From positions 243,977,741 to 244,041,740 of the forward strand of contig CM041465.1 of the NCBI GenBank assembly GCA_023213395.1: a stretch of 64,000 bases of DNA, read 5' to 3'. The stretch is from Cycas panzhihuaensis (taxonomy: Eukaryota > Cycadophyta). Of this stretch, positions 1 to 11,579 are shown piece after piece. The notes below the pieces were generated by a model. The model was not told where the DNA came from, did not search any database, and was given only the letters and a program-made list of their open reading frames with translations. Numbering within the stretch: position 1 is the stretch's first letter; each line of letters begins with the position of its first letter. The translations under genes and the position numbers were made by a program.

Positions 1-392
1 AGGGCATTAGGCAGCCCTAGTCCTAGGGACTAAGCCAAGTCCACTTAAGATAATTTTATTTGGATTTTGAGGGCCACCTCCCCTTTTTTAGAGGGGGTAC
101 TCATGGCCTAGGGGCATCTATCATAATGTTGCAAAGTTTGTGGTAGGGCCCACTAAGGAAACAAAATTTCTTAGTAAGGTTTTCATCAATATCTATAGTA
201 CTACAAATATTGATGTGGGGTAAATACCAACTAGGGGGGGGGGGGACTAACTTGGCTAAATGGATTTACTCCATTTGAGGGAGCTCTAGCTATGTAAAGG
301 GAGGGGTGATACATGGAAATGATAAGTAGATGATTTTCTTATTGATATCTTGATGTTTGTATGGTTGATAATCACGAGAACATAAGGATGGT
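1..392. other. Unassigned stretch upstream of the decayed gene
   Basis: I see no gene here. There is a 12-base G homopolymer at 234-245, a likely sequencing or slippage hotspot. If the neighbouring decayed gene belongs to Tat element I, this would be part of that element's 3' untranslated region, but no LTR terminus (TGTTTC or TCCA type) was recognised. Confidence 0.3.
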
Positions 393-2312
393 GATGATGA
401 GTTTTAGTAAGATGATGATGAGGCAAGAGAGGATGACTTTGCAATATTGTGGGCTCCTGAAGGTGATCAGGACCCTATAATATATATTAAACCAGTAACT
501 GTTGGTGGACATAGTGTCCCACTGGGATAGGTGGAGGCATGTGTTCCATCTCCCTTAGGTGGGGGATGTCACTATCTCATCAAGAGATATTAGGAGGATC
601 CTAGGGGTGTCAGTTAAGGGTACATCGACTTTTCTGGGCACTTTACTCAGTACTAATACTACTCACAGGGAGGTAGCAAGGTTCTTAATAGGGAGGAGCT
701 TATGGGATCGGTGAGGAATATCAATACAAGTGATGGTACTTTCTAGAGTTCCTTGTGTGAGGAAACTCATCACACTTGTCATTCTATTCTGGATATCCCA
801 GAAACAGAACCACAAAGATATTCCTAGAGGATGGATGGAAACTATTAGGAGATGTGAGGCTGAGGAGAGGTTTACTAGGCTACTTTAACAGCAATTAACC
901 TAGTGGATTAATTGGACCAGATTCAAGTAGTAGGGAGAGGAGGAATTTCATACAGTATGCTGCTCCAATGCTAGTTCTTTGATCACTTCAAAGCGGTGGC
1001 ACCATTAGGAGGGCCTCATCCCATATCAGTTAGGGCCCCGATGGTACACAAATGGCAGACTAGATTCAAGGACATTGAGAACTAGATTCATATGAGATAA
1101 TCTATGGTAGCTACATCACTGGATCTCCTTATCCTAACAGACTATACAATGGATCTGTATCGAGCGATCCATTGGGAGAGCAATGACAAGGGAGGAGAGT
1201 TGGGAGATGAGCCTGATGAGGGTAGAGATAATGATGGTAGTGATGGAAGAGATGGAGCAGGGCCATCCAGAGCAGCAGGAGTTGAGGCAAGACCATTGGC
1301 ACCAACAGGAGGGGAAAGACCACCACGAAGACTAGTAGGCAGAGAGGGAGCTATAGGTAGATTCCTAGCAGCCATTGTGGCCATGGTGGCAGTGGTAGAG
1401 GTAGTGATAGATGCTACAAATCAAGGGATCCAAAGAGAGAAGGGATCAGAGGGAGGAGACACCTCGGTATCCCATGAGGCAGGCAAGGAGGTAGTGTTGG
1501 GGGTCGAGGAGGTAGAGGCAGTGGCAAAGGGGGCCACAGTGGAGGAGGAGATTGTCTAAGTAGAGGATCTAGTCATCCTAGGAGATAAGACTCTACCTTG
1601 ACTCCAGCTTCCATTTAATTATTCATTACTTCCCTAGATGATTATATTTATATCCTAATGCTTTTATATATACTTTGGACTGATATATTATATACATGGT
1701 TTGGCAGGAGGTGCTGAGATGGTGAGGCTGTAAGAGGTAGTAGCCTGAAAGCTATTTCCCCAGGTCTATACAGAGGGACAACCTCCTATTCTAGCAAGCA
1801 AGGAGCCTCAATCAGCGGGGCCATATACAATGGTATTTACCCATTTGATTTGGGCCAGAGACATATAGATGGTGGAGTCCCAAGAGCTCCATGTAAGGTT
1901 GAGCCAGTTGTAGGGTACTCGGGATGGGTTATAGGCAGAGAGGAACTAGCTGGTGGCTGAGAGGGATGCTCTACAGAGTCAGGTATGAGGACTAGAAGCT
2001 TAGCTAGGAGGAGTGGGAGGCAACACTAGGAGTCAGATCTAGGTCATCATGCTAGAGGAGAGACTCTGTGGAGCCAAGAGGGAGAGGGATTGCCTCTAGA
2101 CTAGGTATGACCAATTGGTCAACTAGATAGTTGCTAGGTCATCACATAACAGGACTCACATGATGACACTAAACCAACAGAGGCTTAGAGATAAGGAGAG
2201 TAAGGTGAAGACCTCTCAGAGACACTAGAGAATCCTAGGAGGGATGTGGTCCCCTAGCGAGGGATTAGGTGGACGAGGGGATGACACCCCCTGAGGATAC
2301 GACATCTAAGAG
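393..2312 (+). pseudogene. Decayed two-exon gene with basic Gly/Arg-rich tract and coiled coil; candidate antisense ORF of Tat element I
   Basis: No intact frame survives, but following one frame through stop codons gives long protein-like stretches. Positions 393-560 read as an acidic segment (DDDEAREDDFAILWAPEG). After an apparent slip in a G-run at 561-565, 565-927 reads about 120 helical residues with few stops. The frame slips again near 930-960; 960-1380 reads on, and after another slip 1385-1590 is Gly/Arg-rich (VGGRGGRGSGKGGHSGGG). An AT-rich, intron-like stretch ends at a TTTGGCAG acceptor (1707). About 200 codons then run 1710-2312 in one frame, with a heptad-like coiled coil (for example AERN*LVAERDALQSQV). 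Most in-frame stops are TAG, as expected from decay of CAG codons. It lies antisense to, and beyond the integrase of, the minus-strand Tat body at 2790-9284. Additional antisense ORFs between pol and the 3' LTR are known in some Tat-lineage elements, which suggests the assignment. I do not recognise the protein family. The 5' end is not defined. Confidence 0.55.
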
Positions 2313-2789
2313 TTTTATGTATTATACTTCTTGATAGGAAAGCCTCAAACCTCCAGGGAGTTTCACCACATATAGAAATATGATTATACTCCTCCGTGTA
2401 AGGATTCCAACTTCCTAGGGTATATTGCCTAGATGATGTACCATATGATTTTGTATATATAGATAGGGGGCCTATCGGCACCCTATTTTGATATATGATG
2501 ATGATGTTATTATGTGTCTATGATGTTGTTATTTTGTTTGTTATGTAGCTTGTTTATTTGCATGGTGTATAGAGAGATGAGCATATACATATGGATATGG
2601 GTGCACGTATGCACATGGGGTTATGCATTTAGATAGTTTTAGTTGATTACTATATATGGTTTTTATTGGATTATATACAGATGACACTCGTGCCTCCTTT
2701 CATATAATGTCACACTTGTACTAGGCACACATGATCACCATGTATATCGATGATGGTTTCATATGGGACTAGGGAGAGCACTATGCATG
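2313..2789. other. Non-coding spacer between antisense gene and Tat I integrase
   Basis: AT-rich sequence with short ATGATG runs near 2495-2510. No frame on either strand resembles a known protein. It separates the 3' ends of two convergent decayed genes, the antisense gene ending at 2312 and the integrase end on the minus strand, as expected for the pol/antisense-ORF junction of a Tat-like element. Confidence 0.35.
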
Positions 2790-3009
2790 TTACTTAGAAG
2801 AAGCATGATAGACATGCAAAGGAAGTAGTAACTAGGGATACAAATACCCAAGCAAAAGGTCCTTGGTTGGGAAGCAACTTTATTCTCATAAGTGAAGGAG
2901 GTTTGCTTACCCATATAGGAAAAGGGAATATCTCCTTCAGGAGGGAGATAGGAGATGCAATACCAATGATAAAGTCTAAATGATGGAAAGCCACTCTAAA
3001 CAATCATCA

Positions 3010-4240
3010 TACTTGTGATTAGGGAAAGAAATGATATGCTTAGAGTGGTAGTTTAGGCTCATTTCGGAGCAATATAAGGGGGGTGTGCCCATCCTACTCA
3101 AGAGTAGAAAGGATCACACGTAAAACTTCTTTAGAAATTTTGCATTCATAGTTTTTTTGAATTTGAGATCCTCCAAAGTTGCTATCCTATATGTGCCATT
3201 ATCAAGGCTCTTGAGAATGATGAAAGGGCCAACCCATTTAGGCCCAAACTAGGATAAGCGATCATGGAGATACTCAAGCTTGAGGGCATGGTCCCTAGGA
3301 TTCAGAGGGTGAGGATGAAGATGTTTGTCATACATTATTTATGCCCTAGCCCTTGGAGGTGAGGTTTACTTGGTAAGCCATCAAGCATTTCTCATCTAAG
3401 GCTTCAAGGTTGAGGAGGCGGGTGTGGCGGCACAAATCCTTGTCGCTAAGACCTCAAAGAGAAACTCGTAAAGAGGAATTTTTAACTTCCAAGGGGAGGA
3501 CTGCTTCAGTCACATATATGAGGGTGAACAAGGTCATCCCTATAGCTATGTAAATGGAAGTATGATATGCCCACAAAGCAGAAGGAAGTTGGAGGTTCTA
3601 ATCCCTTTGAGATTGATCAACTATTTTCTTTAAGATGTTAATGAGGGTTTTGTTAAAATATTTAATCTGGCCATTGGCATAGGGGTAATAAGGAGACGAG
3701 GTTTTATGGGATATCCTAAACTTTCCATAAAGTTCATCTATCTCTTTATTACAAAAAGGAGTACCATTATCTATGATTAGGATGTCTGGGACCCTAAATC
3801 GACAAACAATATGCTAGTAAATAAAAGTGGCTATGGTCTTGCCGGTAATAGATGATAAGAGGACCGCTTCAACCCATTTGGTAAAATACTTTGTCACAGA
3901 TAAAATGAACTTATATTGCAATGCAGAAGGTGGAGTTATAGCTCTGATGAGGTCTAATCCCCATTGGGAAAAAGGCCATGGAGAAATGATGTGATGCAAG
4001 GCCTCAAAAGGTGAATGGATGATGTTGGCATGCTCTTAGCACCTTCATCAATGCAATTCATAAGTGTGGGCATCCTTGAAGAGGGACAACTAGTAATAAC
4101 CCATGTTGAGGATCCTTTGGGCCATAGATTGGCCCCTAAAGTGGCCCTCACAAATGTCGCTATGGCACTTGTGAAGGATTTGGTTTGGCCCATCGAGGTT
4201 GACATAGCGAAGGAGGATCCCATCAAAAGACCTCTTGTAT
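3010..4240 (-). pseudogene. Tat I integrase domain (broken)
   Basis: The integrase joins retroelement cDNA to host DNA. The first catalytic aspartate is in GLDLI (codon at 3952-3954), followed by a typical YFTKWVEAV stretch. The second is in IDNGTPF near 3770. The usual catalytic glutamate after ANGQ is replaced by lysine (ANGQIK, codon at 3661-3663). A C-terminal stretch (FGPKWVGPFIILKSLDNGTY) near 3160-3260 matches the integrase tail of this lineage. Several stops interrupt the domain. It follows RNase H, as expected for Ty3/gypsy, and is non-functional. Confidence 0.8.
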
Positions 4241-4599
4241 AATACCTCTTCTATAAGGAAATACTACCTAGCAATAGCCCTAACGCGTAACTTCATCTTA
4301 TCACTAGCATTAGGATGGTATTGCTGTTGGGTAAGGTATTTCACAATGTCCCTATACCATTTTCTACTGGCTAATAGATGGGATGATAAGTCCTAAATAG
4401 TAAAAATAGGCTCGTCAAGTAAGGAATCATCAACTGAAACATTAGAACAGTTAAGAATGGGAGCATCGACTAGTTGTTCAGCAACTACCATTCCTTTCTT
4501 CAATTTCCTATTAATAATTTGGAGGTTATACTCTTGAAGGAGGATGGCCTATTTACCTATCCTTCTAGTCAAGTCAAATTAAGTCAAGAGATACCTCAA

Positions 4600-4880
4600 T
4601 GGATTAGGTCAAACGATTACACAAGTAGTATTTCCAAGAAGGTAGTGCATGAATTTCTTGGTTATATGGACCAAGGTGAGGCACTCCTTTTCGATGGGGG
4701 AATAGTTAAGCTTAGTTGCAACTAATGTATGGCTGATGAAGTAAATGACATGCTTGGGTCTTGAATCATCTTCTTGGGCAAGTGTAGCCCCTAAGAATTC
4801 ATTAGTGGCTGAGGTGTAAAGAATAAAGAGATGGTTGAAGAGTGGGGACGCTAAGATTATAGTGGAAGCCAAGGCTTTCT
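4600..4880 (-). pseudogene. Tat I RNase H domain fragment
   Basis: The minus-strand translation contains SATNEFLGATLAQED, YFISHTLVATKLNYSPIEKE and LVHITKKFMHYLLGN, which is the RNase H segment of Ty3/gypsy pol. This activity removes the RNA template during reverse transcription. The same block occurs in element II at 48392-48667. The fragment is short and flanked by stops. Confidence 0.8.
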
Positions 4881-5039
4881 TAAGCTCTTAGAATGCTTCC
4901 TGGGCCTTGGGAGACCAAATGAATAAGGCCCCCTTTTTCAATAGGTTAGTGAGGGGTTTGGCATTTATGGTAAAGTCTGCCAGGAGATGCCTGAGGAAAC
5001 CCAACCTGCCTAAAAATGACTTGATTTGGCATTGCATTT

Positions 5040-5830
5040 TGGGCGAAGGTATATTATGGATAGCCTTGAACTTATCAGGGTCAATCTAGATCCCTTGTTT
5101 AGAAATAAAGAAACCTAGGAGATTGCTAGAGGTTATAGTAAACACGCATTTGAGTAGGTTTAAACTGACATGGTATTTATAGTATCATGTGAAGATGGCA
5201 CACAAATCCTCTAGGTGATGGGCCCTTTTACGAGAGAGACCCATCATATCATCCATAAAGACCTTGAGAGTTTTTTTTATGAGGTCATAGAAAATAAATT
5301 GCATCATATTTTGATAGGTGGTGCCTACATTTTTATGTCCAAAAGGTATTACTTTATAGAAAAGGTACCCCAAGGAGTAGTAAAGGCCATTTTGTGATGG
5401 TCTTTGGAAGATATCTATATCTAGTTGTAACTAGAGAAGTCATCCATCAAAGACATGACTTTAAATTTAGCAACGTAATTGATGATTTGATCGATAAAGG
5501 GTAAAGGAAAATTATCTTTAGTACATACATTATTTATGTCTCGTAAGTCAACACATATCTGAATTGTTCCATTCTTTTTTTCAATAGAAACAATATTAGA
5601 AACCCATTTGGGGTAATCAATAGAAGTGATTAACCCTATATCTAAGAGTTTTTCTACTTCCATCTTAACTATAGCAGATAGCTTGGGATAAAGAGGACAT
5701 TGCTTTTGTCACATAGGATGTGCTCGAGATGGTTGTAAGGTTGTAGGTGATGATGGAGGGGTCTATTCCCTTCATGTCTATGTAATCCCATGCAAAAATA
5801 TCGCAGAATTCCTAGAAAAAGAGGGTGTAT
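5040..5830 (-). pseudogene. Tat I reverse transcriptase domain (broken)
   Basis: Two minus-strand blocks cover the polymerase core. Positions 5421-5663 contain MEVEKLLDIGLITSIDYPKW and TKDNFPLPFIDQIIN. Positions 5185-5373 contain VIPFGHKNVGTTYQNMMQF and the catalytic box VFMDDMMG. In most retroelements that box reads YxDD; here and in element II it reads FMDD, so this looks like a feature of the family. The DMKGI phrase upstream near 5770 marks the N-terminal side. A stop and frame change lie between the blocks. Confidence 0.85.
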
Positions 5831-6699
5831 TCCTCCATTTCTTTAGGTGAACATTCTATTCCTATCTTTATGACTTTGCCAGGGGTGAGGATGATGTCCT
5901 TGATTATACCCAGACACATGGCATTCTCCTCTTTGAAACAGACAGGGGCTTGGTCAAGAGGAAGGGGTAAGGAAGAACTGGGATAGTTTAGATTAGCTAG
6001 GGGTGACCCAAGGGCTAAGACCTTCTAATAACTGAGTTTGTGGTGACTAGGAGGAAGATTGGGCATGGAGCCCACTAAATGGTCTAGTAAAGTCTCATCA
6101 TTCTCAAAGCAATCTACCCCTATATATAGTTTTGCTTAGGGAGGATGAGGAGGGAGAAGCATGGGGAGTGATGGGCCCATAACGATCAACCCACCACTTA
6201 ACATAATCAGGAGACTCTTTGGAAGAGTTAGAGAGCATCTTCCTATGTCATAGGATACGAGGCTCCCTATCCTTATTGTTTAAAGGAGATGACAAGATAT
6301 GAGAGGTAGATGATGAAGTAGTTTGCGAGATCCCATGCAAGATAGGAGTGACCATGCATGACATGGTAAGAGTACTAGGATCCTCTATGGAAGGGATTCT
6401 AGGTTGGGACTTAGAATAGAGCAAGTGCTCCCTATGGGTGTTTAGGAGAGATATGGGATAAGTAGGCTCCTCGTCCTCATTGTCAGACTCATCATCACTC
6501 AAAATGGTGAGGTACCCATAGCTCCCTACACTAATAAGAGTAAAATAGGTAAGGTTGGAAGAGGAAGGTGAAGGTTCTTCCCCCAAGTTGGAGGAGCTAG
6601 GGATATCAATCATATAGGTGGAGGCATGGGTAGATGGGCCCTTGTTTCCCTTCGCTAGGTCATGAGCTACTTGATAAGACCAATGTGATTGTTTAGTGG

Positions 6700-7040
6700 T
6701 AGGAGGCTCCTAGGAAACAACTTTCATTCGTCCTTCGTGGATGAATTTAAGTTGCCCCCAATAGGATGAGCACACAGCTCCTATTTGGTCAAGCCATCGA
6801 CATCCCAATAATAGGTTATAATCCACATCTACATCGAGGACCAGTATATTAGTGAGGACAGTTTTATCCTCAAGAGTAAGGGGAATATAGACAAAACCTA
6901 AAGGCATCTTTTCACTACCAGCATAACCCTAGCAATGCTATGGAACTAGCTCAAGGATTGCAATGCCTAACTCCTACATAATGCATAATGACATAGTATT
7001 AATAGAAGAACCATTATCTACAATAGTCCTTCTAAGGATA
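6700..7040 (-). pseudogene. Tat I aspartic protease domain
   Basis: The protease cleaves the gag-pol polyprotein. The catalytic motif reads VDNGSS, with the aspartate codon at 7016-7018. It is followed by a partner-strand region with DVDVDYNLLLGCRWLDQIG, and the block ends in FIHEGRMKVVS. DNGS instead of DTG/DSG is shared with elements II and III and is common in plant Tat-type proteases. Stops lie between the active site and the C-terminal half. Confidence 0.8.
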
Positions 7041-7769
7041 TACTTGGGAGTGTTCATGGATATGGTGAAAGGGTAATACCATTGACGTTCTCTTTCACTC
7101 ATTAAAGGGAGGTATTTAAGGTCAAAAGTGATGATGGGCCCCTAGCTTGGGGTAGCACTCAAAGCATGGATGGGTATATCTACTAGACCCAAAGCCTCTA
7201 AGAGGAGAGTACGTTGCTTTAGAAAACTCCTCAAGACATCCATCATGGACATCCCAACAGTTATGATGTGGAGCTTGTCTATGATTGAGAAGGACTTCCC
7301 CTTCTTGGTTGGTTAGGGAAGTGCCCTTTGAAAATCATAGTGACTTGGGTGAATGGAAATAGTCTTAGGGAGTAGAGGAATTTTGGAAGGCAAGTTATCT
7401 AGGGAGGATCTAGCTGAGAGGAGGAAGAGGCCCCTATAGCCTCTTTAGTTGCTTAAGACCTAATCAAAGTGTATAGGGGGGGTGGTCTTAAGCATTTAGA
7501 TGATTATCTTTCCCTTATTACGGGATAGAGGGGGCGAAGAGATTTGATGGCAAAAACTAAGAGGAGAAGAAGAGCTTCTTACCCCCTTTCCTTGTGCTTG
7601 TGTGAAGGAAAGGTTGGGAGATCATTCTCTATTCCTATTCCCCCTATTATGGGTGTGTTGTTCCTATTCCCCATGTTTAGGGAAGGGATCCCTATGGACA
7701 AGATAGTCCAAATTAGGCTTGGATGCTCTTCTAAGAGAGGAATTATAAGGTGGGAAAGGCTTGGGATGT

Positions 7770-9284
7770 TGCACCCAATATTACGAGTCCTCACAGAAGT
7801 AGTCACCATGGATAGAACACCACTTCTTTTCTAAGGAAGGTTTAGTCTTCCTGGCCTAAGAGGAGCGGGCATTTCCATCCTTAGGAGATGCTGCTTAGGA
7901 GGCCTGGTGGACAAGTCTATTGGAATTTAGAGGTGAAGAAGGAGCCTAGAGTTTGAGCTCCTTTATCGTATATTTGAAGGAATATACAGTATAAGTCAAA
8001 GGATCTAAAATCTTCTTCATCGAGTGGCTAGAAGACTTTTGAGGTTATTGGGATCTTAGGTCACATGACAGAGGGGGTGTCTCTCATTATTTTGATGGTT
8101 TAAGAGGTTTCTTGAGACCTACTTGGATCTCAATAGCCTCAAGGGCCAAGCATTTAGTTATGGCAAAATTACATGTTATTGCCCCCATTTTGAAGACTTA
8201 AACATGTACCTTAGGATGGAGGGCATTCACAAAGATATCCCTCTTCAACTCTTTGGGTAATGTAGGCTTCATAGAGTGAAAAGGTCATGAAAGTGCCTAA
8301 CAAAGTCATGGTTCATCTCCTCATGACCTTTTTTAAGTGAGAGTAAAGCGTTCATTCTGCTCTTGAAAGGATAAGTGACATCAAAATAATTAATGAACTC
8401 ATCTACGAGTTGTTAGAATGAATGGATAGAATGGGCAGGGAGGCAATAAAACCATTTAAGGGTATCTCCCTGCAAGGAACGTAGAAAAAGTTTTATTAAA
8501 ATGTGGTCATAAGCCTAATAATCAATACATACCATAGAGAAGATCTTGACATATTTATTTGATTCTTGTGACGAGGTCCCATCAAATTTGGACATCTCAA
8601 GGGAATGAGGCGACAAGTTGGTCCTTAGTGCCTCAATAGATAAAGGGGTCAACCTATAGTCAACAAAGGGGTGAACCCTTGGTTGTGCCAATGGGTTGAT
8701 AAGAGAACAGGGAGGAGGTAGGCATGAATACCCAAATCCCCCTTGAGAGGTTTGACTAAAGAAGGGATACAGATTCCCTCTCGCTTGATGGGAGGGAACC
8801 ACTTTCGAATGAGAAGGGACTGGAAAAGAGATGAATGGGAAAGAGGGACCTACTCCCCCTTGAGGATATTCCCCTTGTTAAGAGGGGACTTAAGGAAAAG
8901 AACCTTAAGGAGGAGTCAATCCTCCTTGTAAAGGCATCACATGAGAGGTTACACATGAAGGCAGAATGGATGGGTGTAGAATGGGATTTTGCCTATATGG
9001 GCCACCTATAGGAGGTGCAACACCATATGGATGGAGGGAGTCTACCCCATAAACAAGAGGGGGGTTTCCCTTTCCATGCCCCCATGTTTGGGATATATAT
9101 CCTATGGAAAGGTAAAGAAAAGGGTCCCTAGATTGAGGTTGAGGACGTATGGGGATATGGGGATATGTCTCACATGGCTTGAAGGAGGGGGACATGGGGG
9201 TTCCCTAGTTCAGGTAAAAGAAGGATGAACCATGGTTAGTTGAGGTATGGTTACTAAACTGGGAGGAGGTATGTTCAACCTAAT
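7770..9284 (-). pseudogene. Tat I gag (N-terminally truncated, broken)
   Basis: Gag forms the virus-like particle. The block 8515-8802 reads VDYRLTPLSIEALRTNLSPH and FDGTSSQ, matching element III at 61010-61130, then continues into the retrotransposon gag fold. 8905-9195 matches the proline-rich region upstream (GYISQTWGHGKGN). A zinc-knuckle start (KKWCSIHG) is visible near 7770-7830. The conserved tryptophan in CIDYWAYD has become TAG. The first several hundred bases of gag are missing at the copia junction. Confidence 0.75.
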
Positions 9285-9925
9285 TTAGAAGGTGACTATA
9301 GGTTATGAAGATTAGAAGAAGCTTGATTGAAAGACAATCAGTTTAATAAGGTTATGCCTTTCAGATATTATGTTATTAAATGTTGCCACAGAGTCTATGG
9401 ATAAAGATTTATAGAGAAAGTTGGAGGCTTTGTATTAAGCAAACTACCTGGTTAATAAATTATTTCTTTAGAAAAAGTTATATTCACTCACGATGAGTGA
9501 TGGAGATGTAATTACAGATCATCTCACTGCATTTAACACCATGGTGAGCTAGCTTGTTTTAGTTAGGATAACAATGTCTAAAGAAGACAAGTGTATTACC
9601 TTATTATGTTTACTTCGTGATTCCTAGGATAATCTTATGATGACAATTAACAACACGGCTACTGCCACCCTGAAATTTGATGATGTTTTTACTGCTCTGC
9701 TATGAAAAGAGACAAGGCAAAAATCTTCTGAAGATTATTCAAAAGAAGCATTAGTGGTAAGAGGTTGAACATTGGATCATGACCAATAAAGGCCTAGGAA
9801 TATATGACCAAAATCTAGAGGAAAATCCAAATCTCTAGGTAGAGGCCCCTTAGTATGCTGGAGATGTAGGAAGAGCCAGTGTCAAGTCAAGGTTGGCAAG
9901 GGAAAGTCACCTGAAGCTACTTCTT
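9285..9925 (+). pseudogene. Copia A gag with defective zinc knuckle
   Basis: Reading through stops gives copia-type gag phrases (LKFDDVFTALL, KETRQKSSEDYSKEALVVRG). The zinc knuckle at 9856-9882 reads CWRCRKSQC. The inverted sister copy keeps the CX2CX4HX4C spacing at about 18424-18465, so 15 bases carrying the zinc-binding histidine have been lost here. In-frame stops include TAG where the family has tryptophan (DS*DNL). Confidence 0.75.
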
Positions 9926-9927
9926 CC

Positions 9928-10221
9928 ATGGTAACAAAAGCCTCTGATGAAGCTGATGGCGATGTTTATTTAGCAACCTCAAGTAAGTTGTCAAATATTG
10001 AGTCTTGGTTAATTAACTCTAGTGCTTCACTTCATATTACTCCCCATAGGGACTGGTTTTATGAATACACAAGGATTGATGGAGGTGAGGTATTTCTTGG
10101 AGATCATTACCCACATAAAATTCTAGGTCATGGAAGGGTAAAGCTTCACTTTAGGGTTAAAACTATCCCTGATATGAGTCATATTCCTAGTTTAGCTATG
10201 AGTCTGTTGTTTTCCAGTTAA
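9928..10221 (+). pseudogene. Copia A aspartic protease domain, catalytic Asp lost
   Basis: The segment SNIESWLINSSASLHITPHR aligns with the copia protease active site, normally WxxDSGAS. The catalytic aspartate is asparagine (codon AAC at 10015-10017) and the following glycine is serine, so it cannot be active. Conserved downstream features include GHGRVKLHF and IPDMSHIPSLAMSLL. The frame ends at a stop before the integrase zinc-binding region. Confidence 0.85.
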
Positions 10222-10387
10222 TTGGATGATGTAGGAATAAAAGTGATCTTCAATAAAGGTAGTTGCAGAATGGTTTGAGGAGCATTGGTGTTAGCAAGAG
10301 GGGTTTAATTTAGAACACTATACAATCTTAATGCAAGTATGGTATGTGTTAGAAGTTGTAGTCCAGCTATAACAAAAAGTAGCAATA

Positions 10388-11310
10388 ATGAAGATGAGAC
10401 TTAAATATCACTTGCTAGTAAAACTATGTTATGGCATCAGAGATTGGGCCATATTAGAGAGAAAGGCCTCCATGATTTATTCTCCAAAGGTATGGAAGAA
10501 GACAACTCTAGAATTAATGGTTCCTTTGATTTTGATTTCTATGAGCATTGTATATATGTCAAACAGAATCGAGTCAATTTTCCTTCAAGCTCAAAGAGAG
10601 CAAAGGGTATTCTACAATTGGTGTACAATGATGTTTTTAGACTTGTTGATGTACCCTCATTGGGTGGGTCCAAATACTTTGTCTCATTCATAGATGATTT
10701 CTCGAGAAAGACATGGATATACTTTCTTAAGCAGAAATTTGAAGTCTTAAGTAAATTCAAAGAATTCAAGGTCTTGGTTGAGAATTAGAGTGACAGGCGG
10801 ATCAAGGTACTGAGGACAGATAATGGAGAAGAGTTTTTCTCAAAAGAGTTTGAGCAATTCTATAAGCAGTATGGGATAGGAAGGTAAAAGATAATTCCCT
10901 ATACGCCACAATAGAATGGAGTTGCTAAAAGGATGAATAGTACCTTGCTGGAGAGATCAAGGAGTATGCTCATTGTTGCTGGATTAGAGAAGAAATTATG
11001 GGCAGAGGCTATAATGATTGCAAGCTACCTGATAAATAGATCACCAACAACTACCCTAGTATACAAAACACCTAAAGAAGTGTGGTCTAGTAAAAAACCA
11101 TTTCTTAGTCATCTTAGAGTATTTAGTTATGAAGCTTTTATGCATGTTCCTAAACAACAAAAAACTAAGCTTGATTTCAAAGCACAAAAAACTATTTTCA
11201 TTATCCATGGTAATGGTGTTAAAGGATATAAACTTTATTACCTTGAAACACAAAAAGTTATGTATAGCCATGATGTTGTCTTTAGAGAGGAGTTCAAGTC
11301 TCTAAAGTAG
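10388..11310 (+). pseudogene. Copia A GAG-pre-integrase and integrase domains (broken)
   Basis: The zinc-binding pre-integrase motif LWHQRLGHIREKGL starts near 10426. The catalytic core shows FIDDFSRKTWIYFLKQKFEV near 10690, then VLRTDNGEEFFSKEFEQFY, the second catalytic aspartate. The third catalytic region, around PYTPQ*NGVAKRMN, has a stop at a glutamine position and lysine where glutamate is expected. The core continues through LWAEAIMIASYLINRSPTTT to VFSYEAFMHVP. Confidence 0.88.
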
Positions 11311-11579
11311 GATGAAGAACCAAAGGAGGAACACTCTAAGAAGGTACAATTTGAAGTAAGGGATGAAGATTTTGCATCTGAATATGAGTCAGCTAAAGAA
11401 AAAGAACTAGTTATATAGGTAACTCAACCTTAAGAACCCTACATCTTGAGGAGATCAACTCATAAGAGAAGACAGCTTGACAGGTATATTCCTGAAGACT
11501 TTCATTACTCCTCTTTTATTTTATCTACTACAAATGGTGATCTAGGAACTATTCAGGAGGCTCTAGAGTCAAAAGAAAG

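Larger units (their letters stand above)
2790..9284 (-). mobile_element. Tat element I: degenerate Ty3/gypsy (Tat-lineage) gag-pol body
   Basis: Read on the minus strand, the order is gag (about 9284-7770), aspartic protease (about 7040-6700), reverse transcriptase (about 5830-5040), RNase H (about 4880-4600) and integrase (about 4240-3010), the Ty3/gypsy order. The RT motif TKDNFPLPFIDQIIN and the upstream phrase DMKGI are typical of the Tat lineage. The proteins match elements II (41152) and III (56979) block by block. Every domain carries stops or frameshifts, so it is not functional. The 5' end of gag and the leader are missing: at about 9285 the sequence passes directly into a plus-strand copia gag. 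The related LTR lies beyond that copia copy at 13666-16343 (-), suggesting one Tat element split by a copia insertion with deletion at the junctions. Confidence 0.85.

Noticed and set aside
230-250. G-run as a G-quadruplex element
   Set aside because: A single 12-base homopolymer without spaced runs; more likely slippage or sequencing noise.
1104-1559. 151-codon open frame on the plus strand as an intact gene
   Set aside because: It is only one piece of a longer decayed coding region. Its C-terminal third is better read in another frame (Gly/Arg-rich), so it is not a gene by itself.
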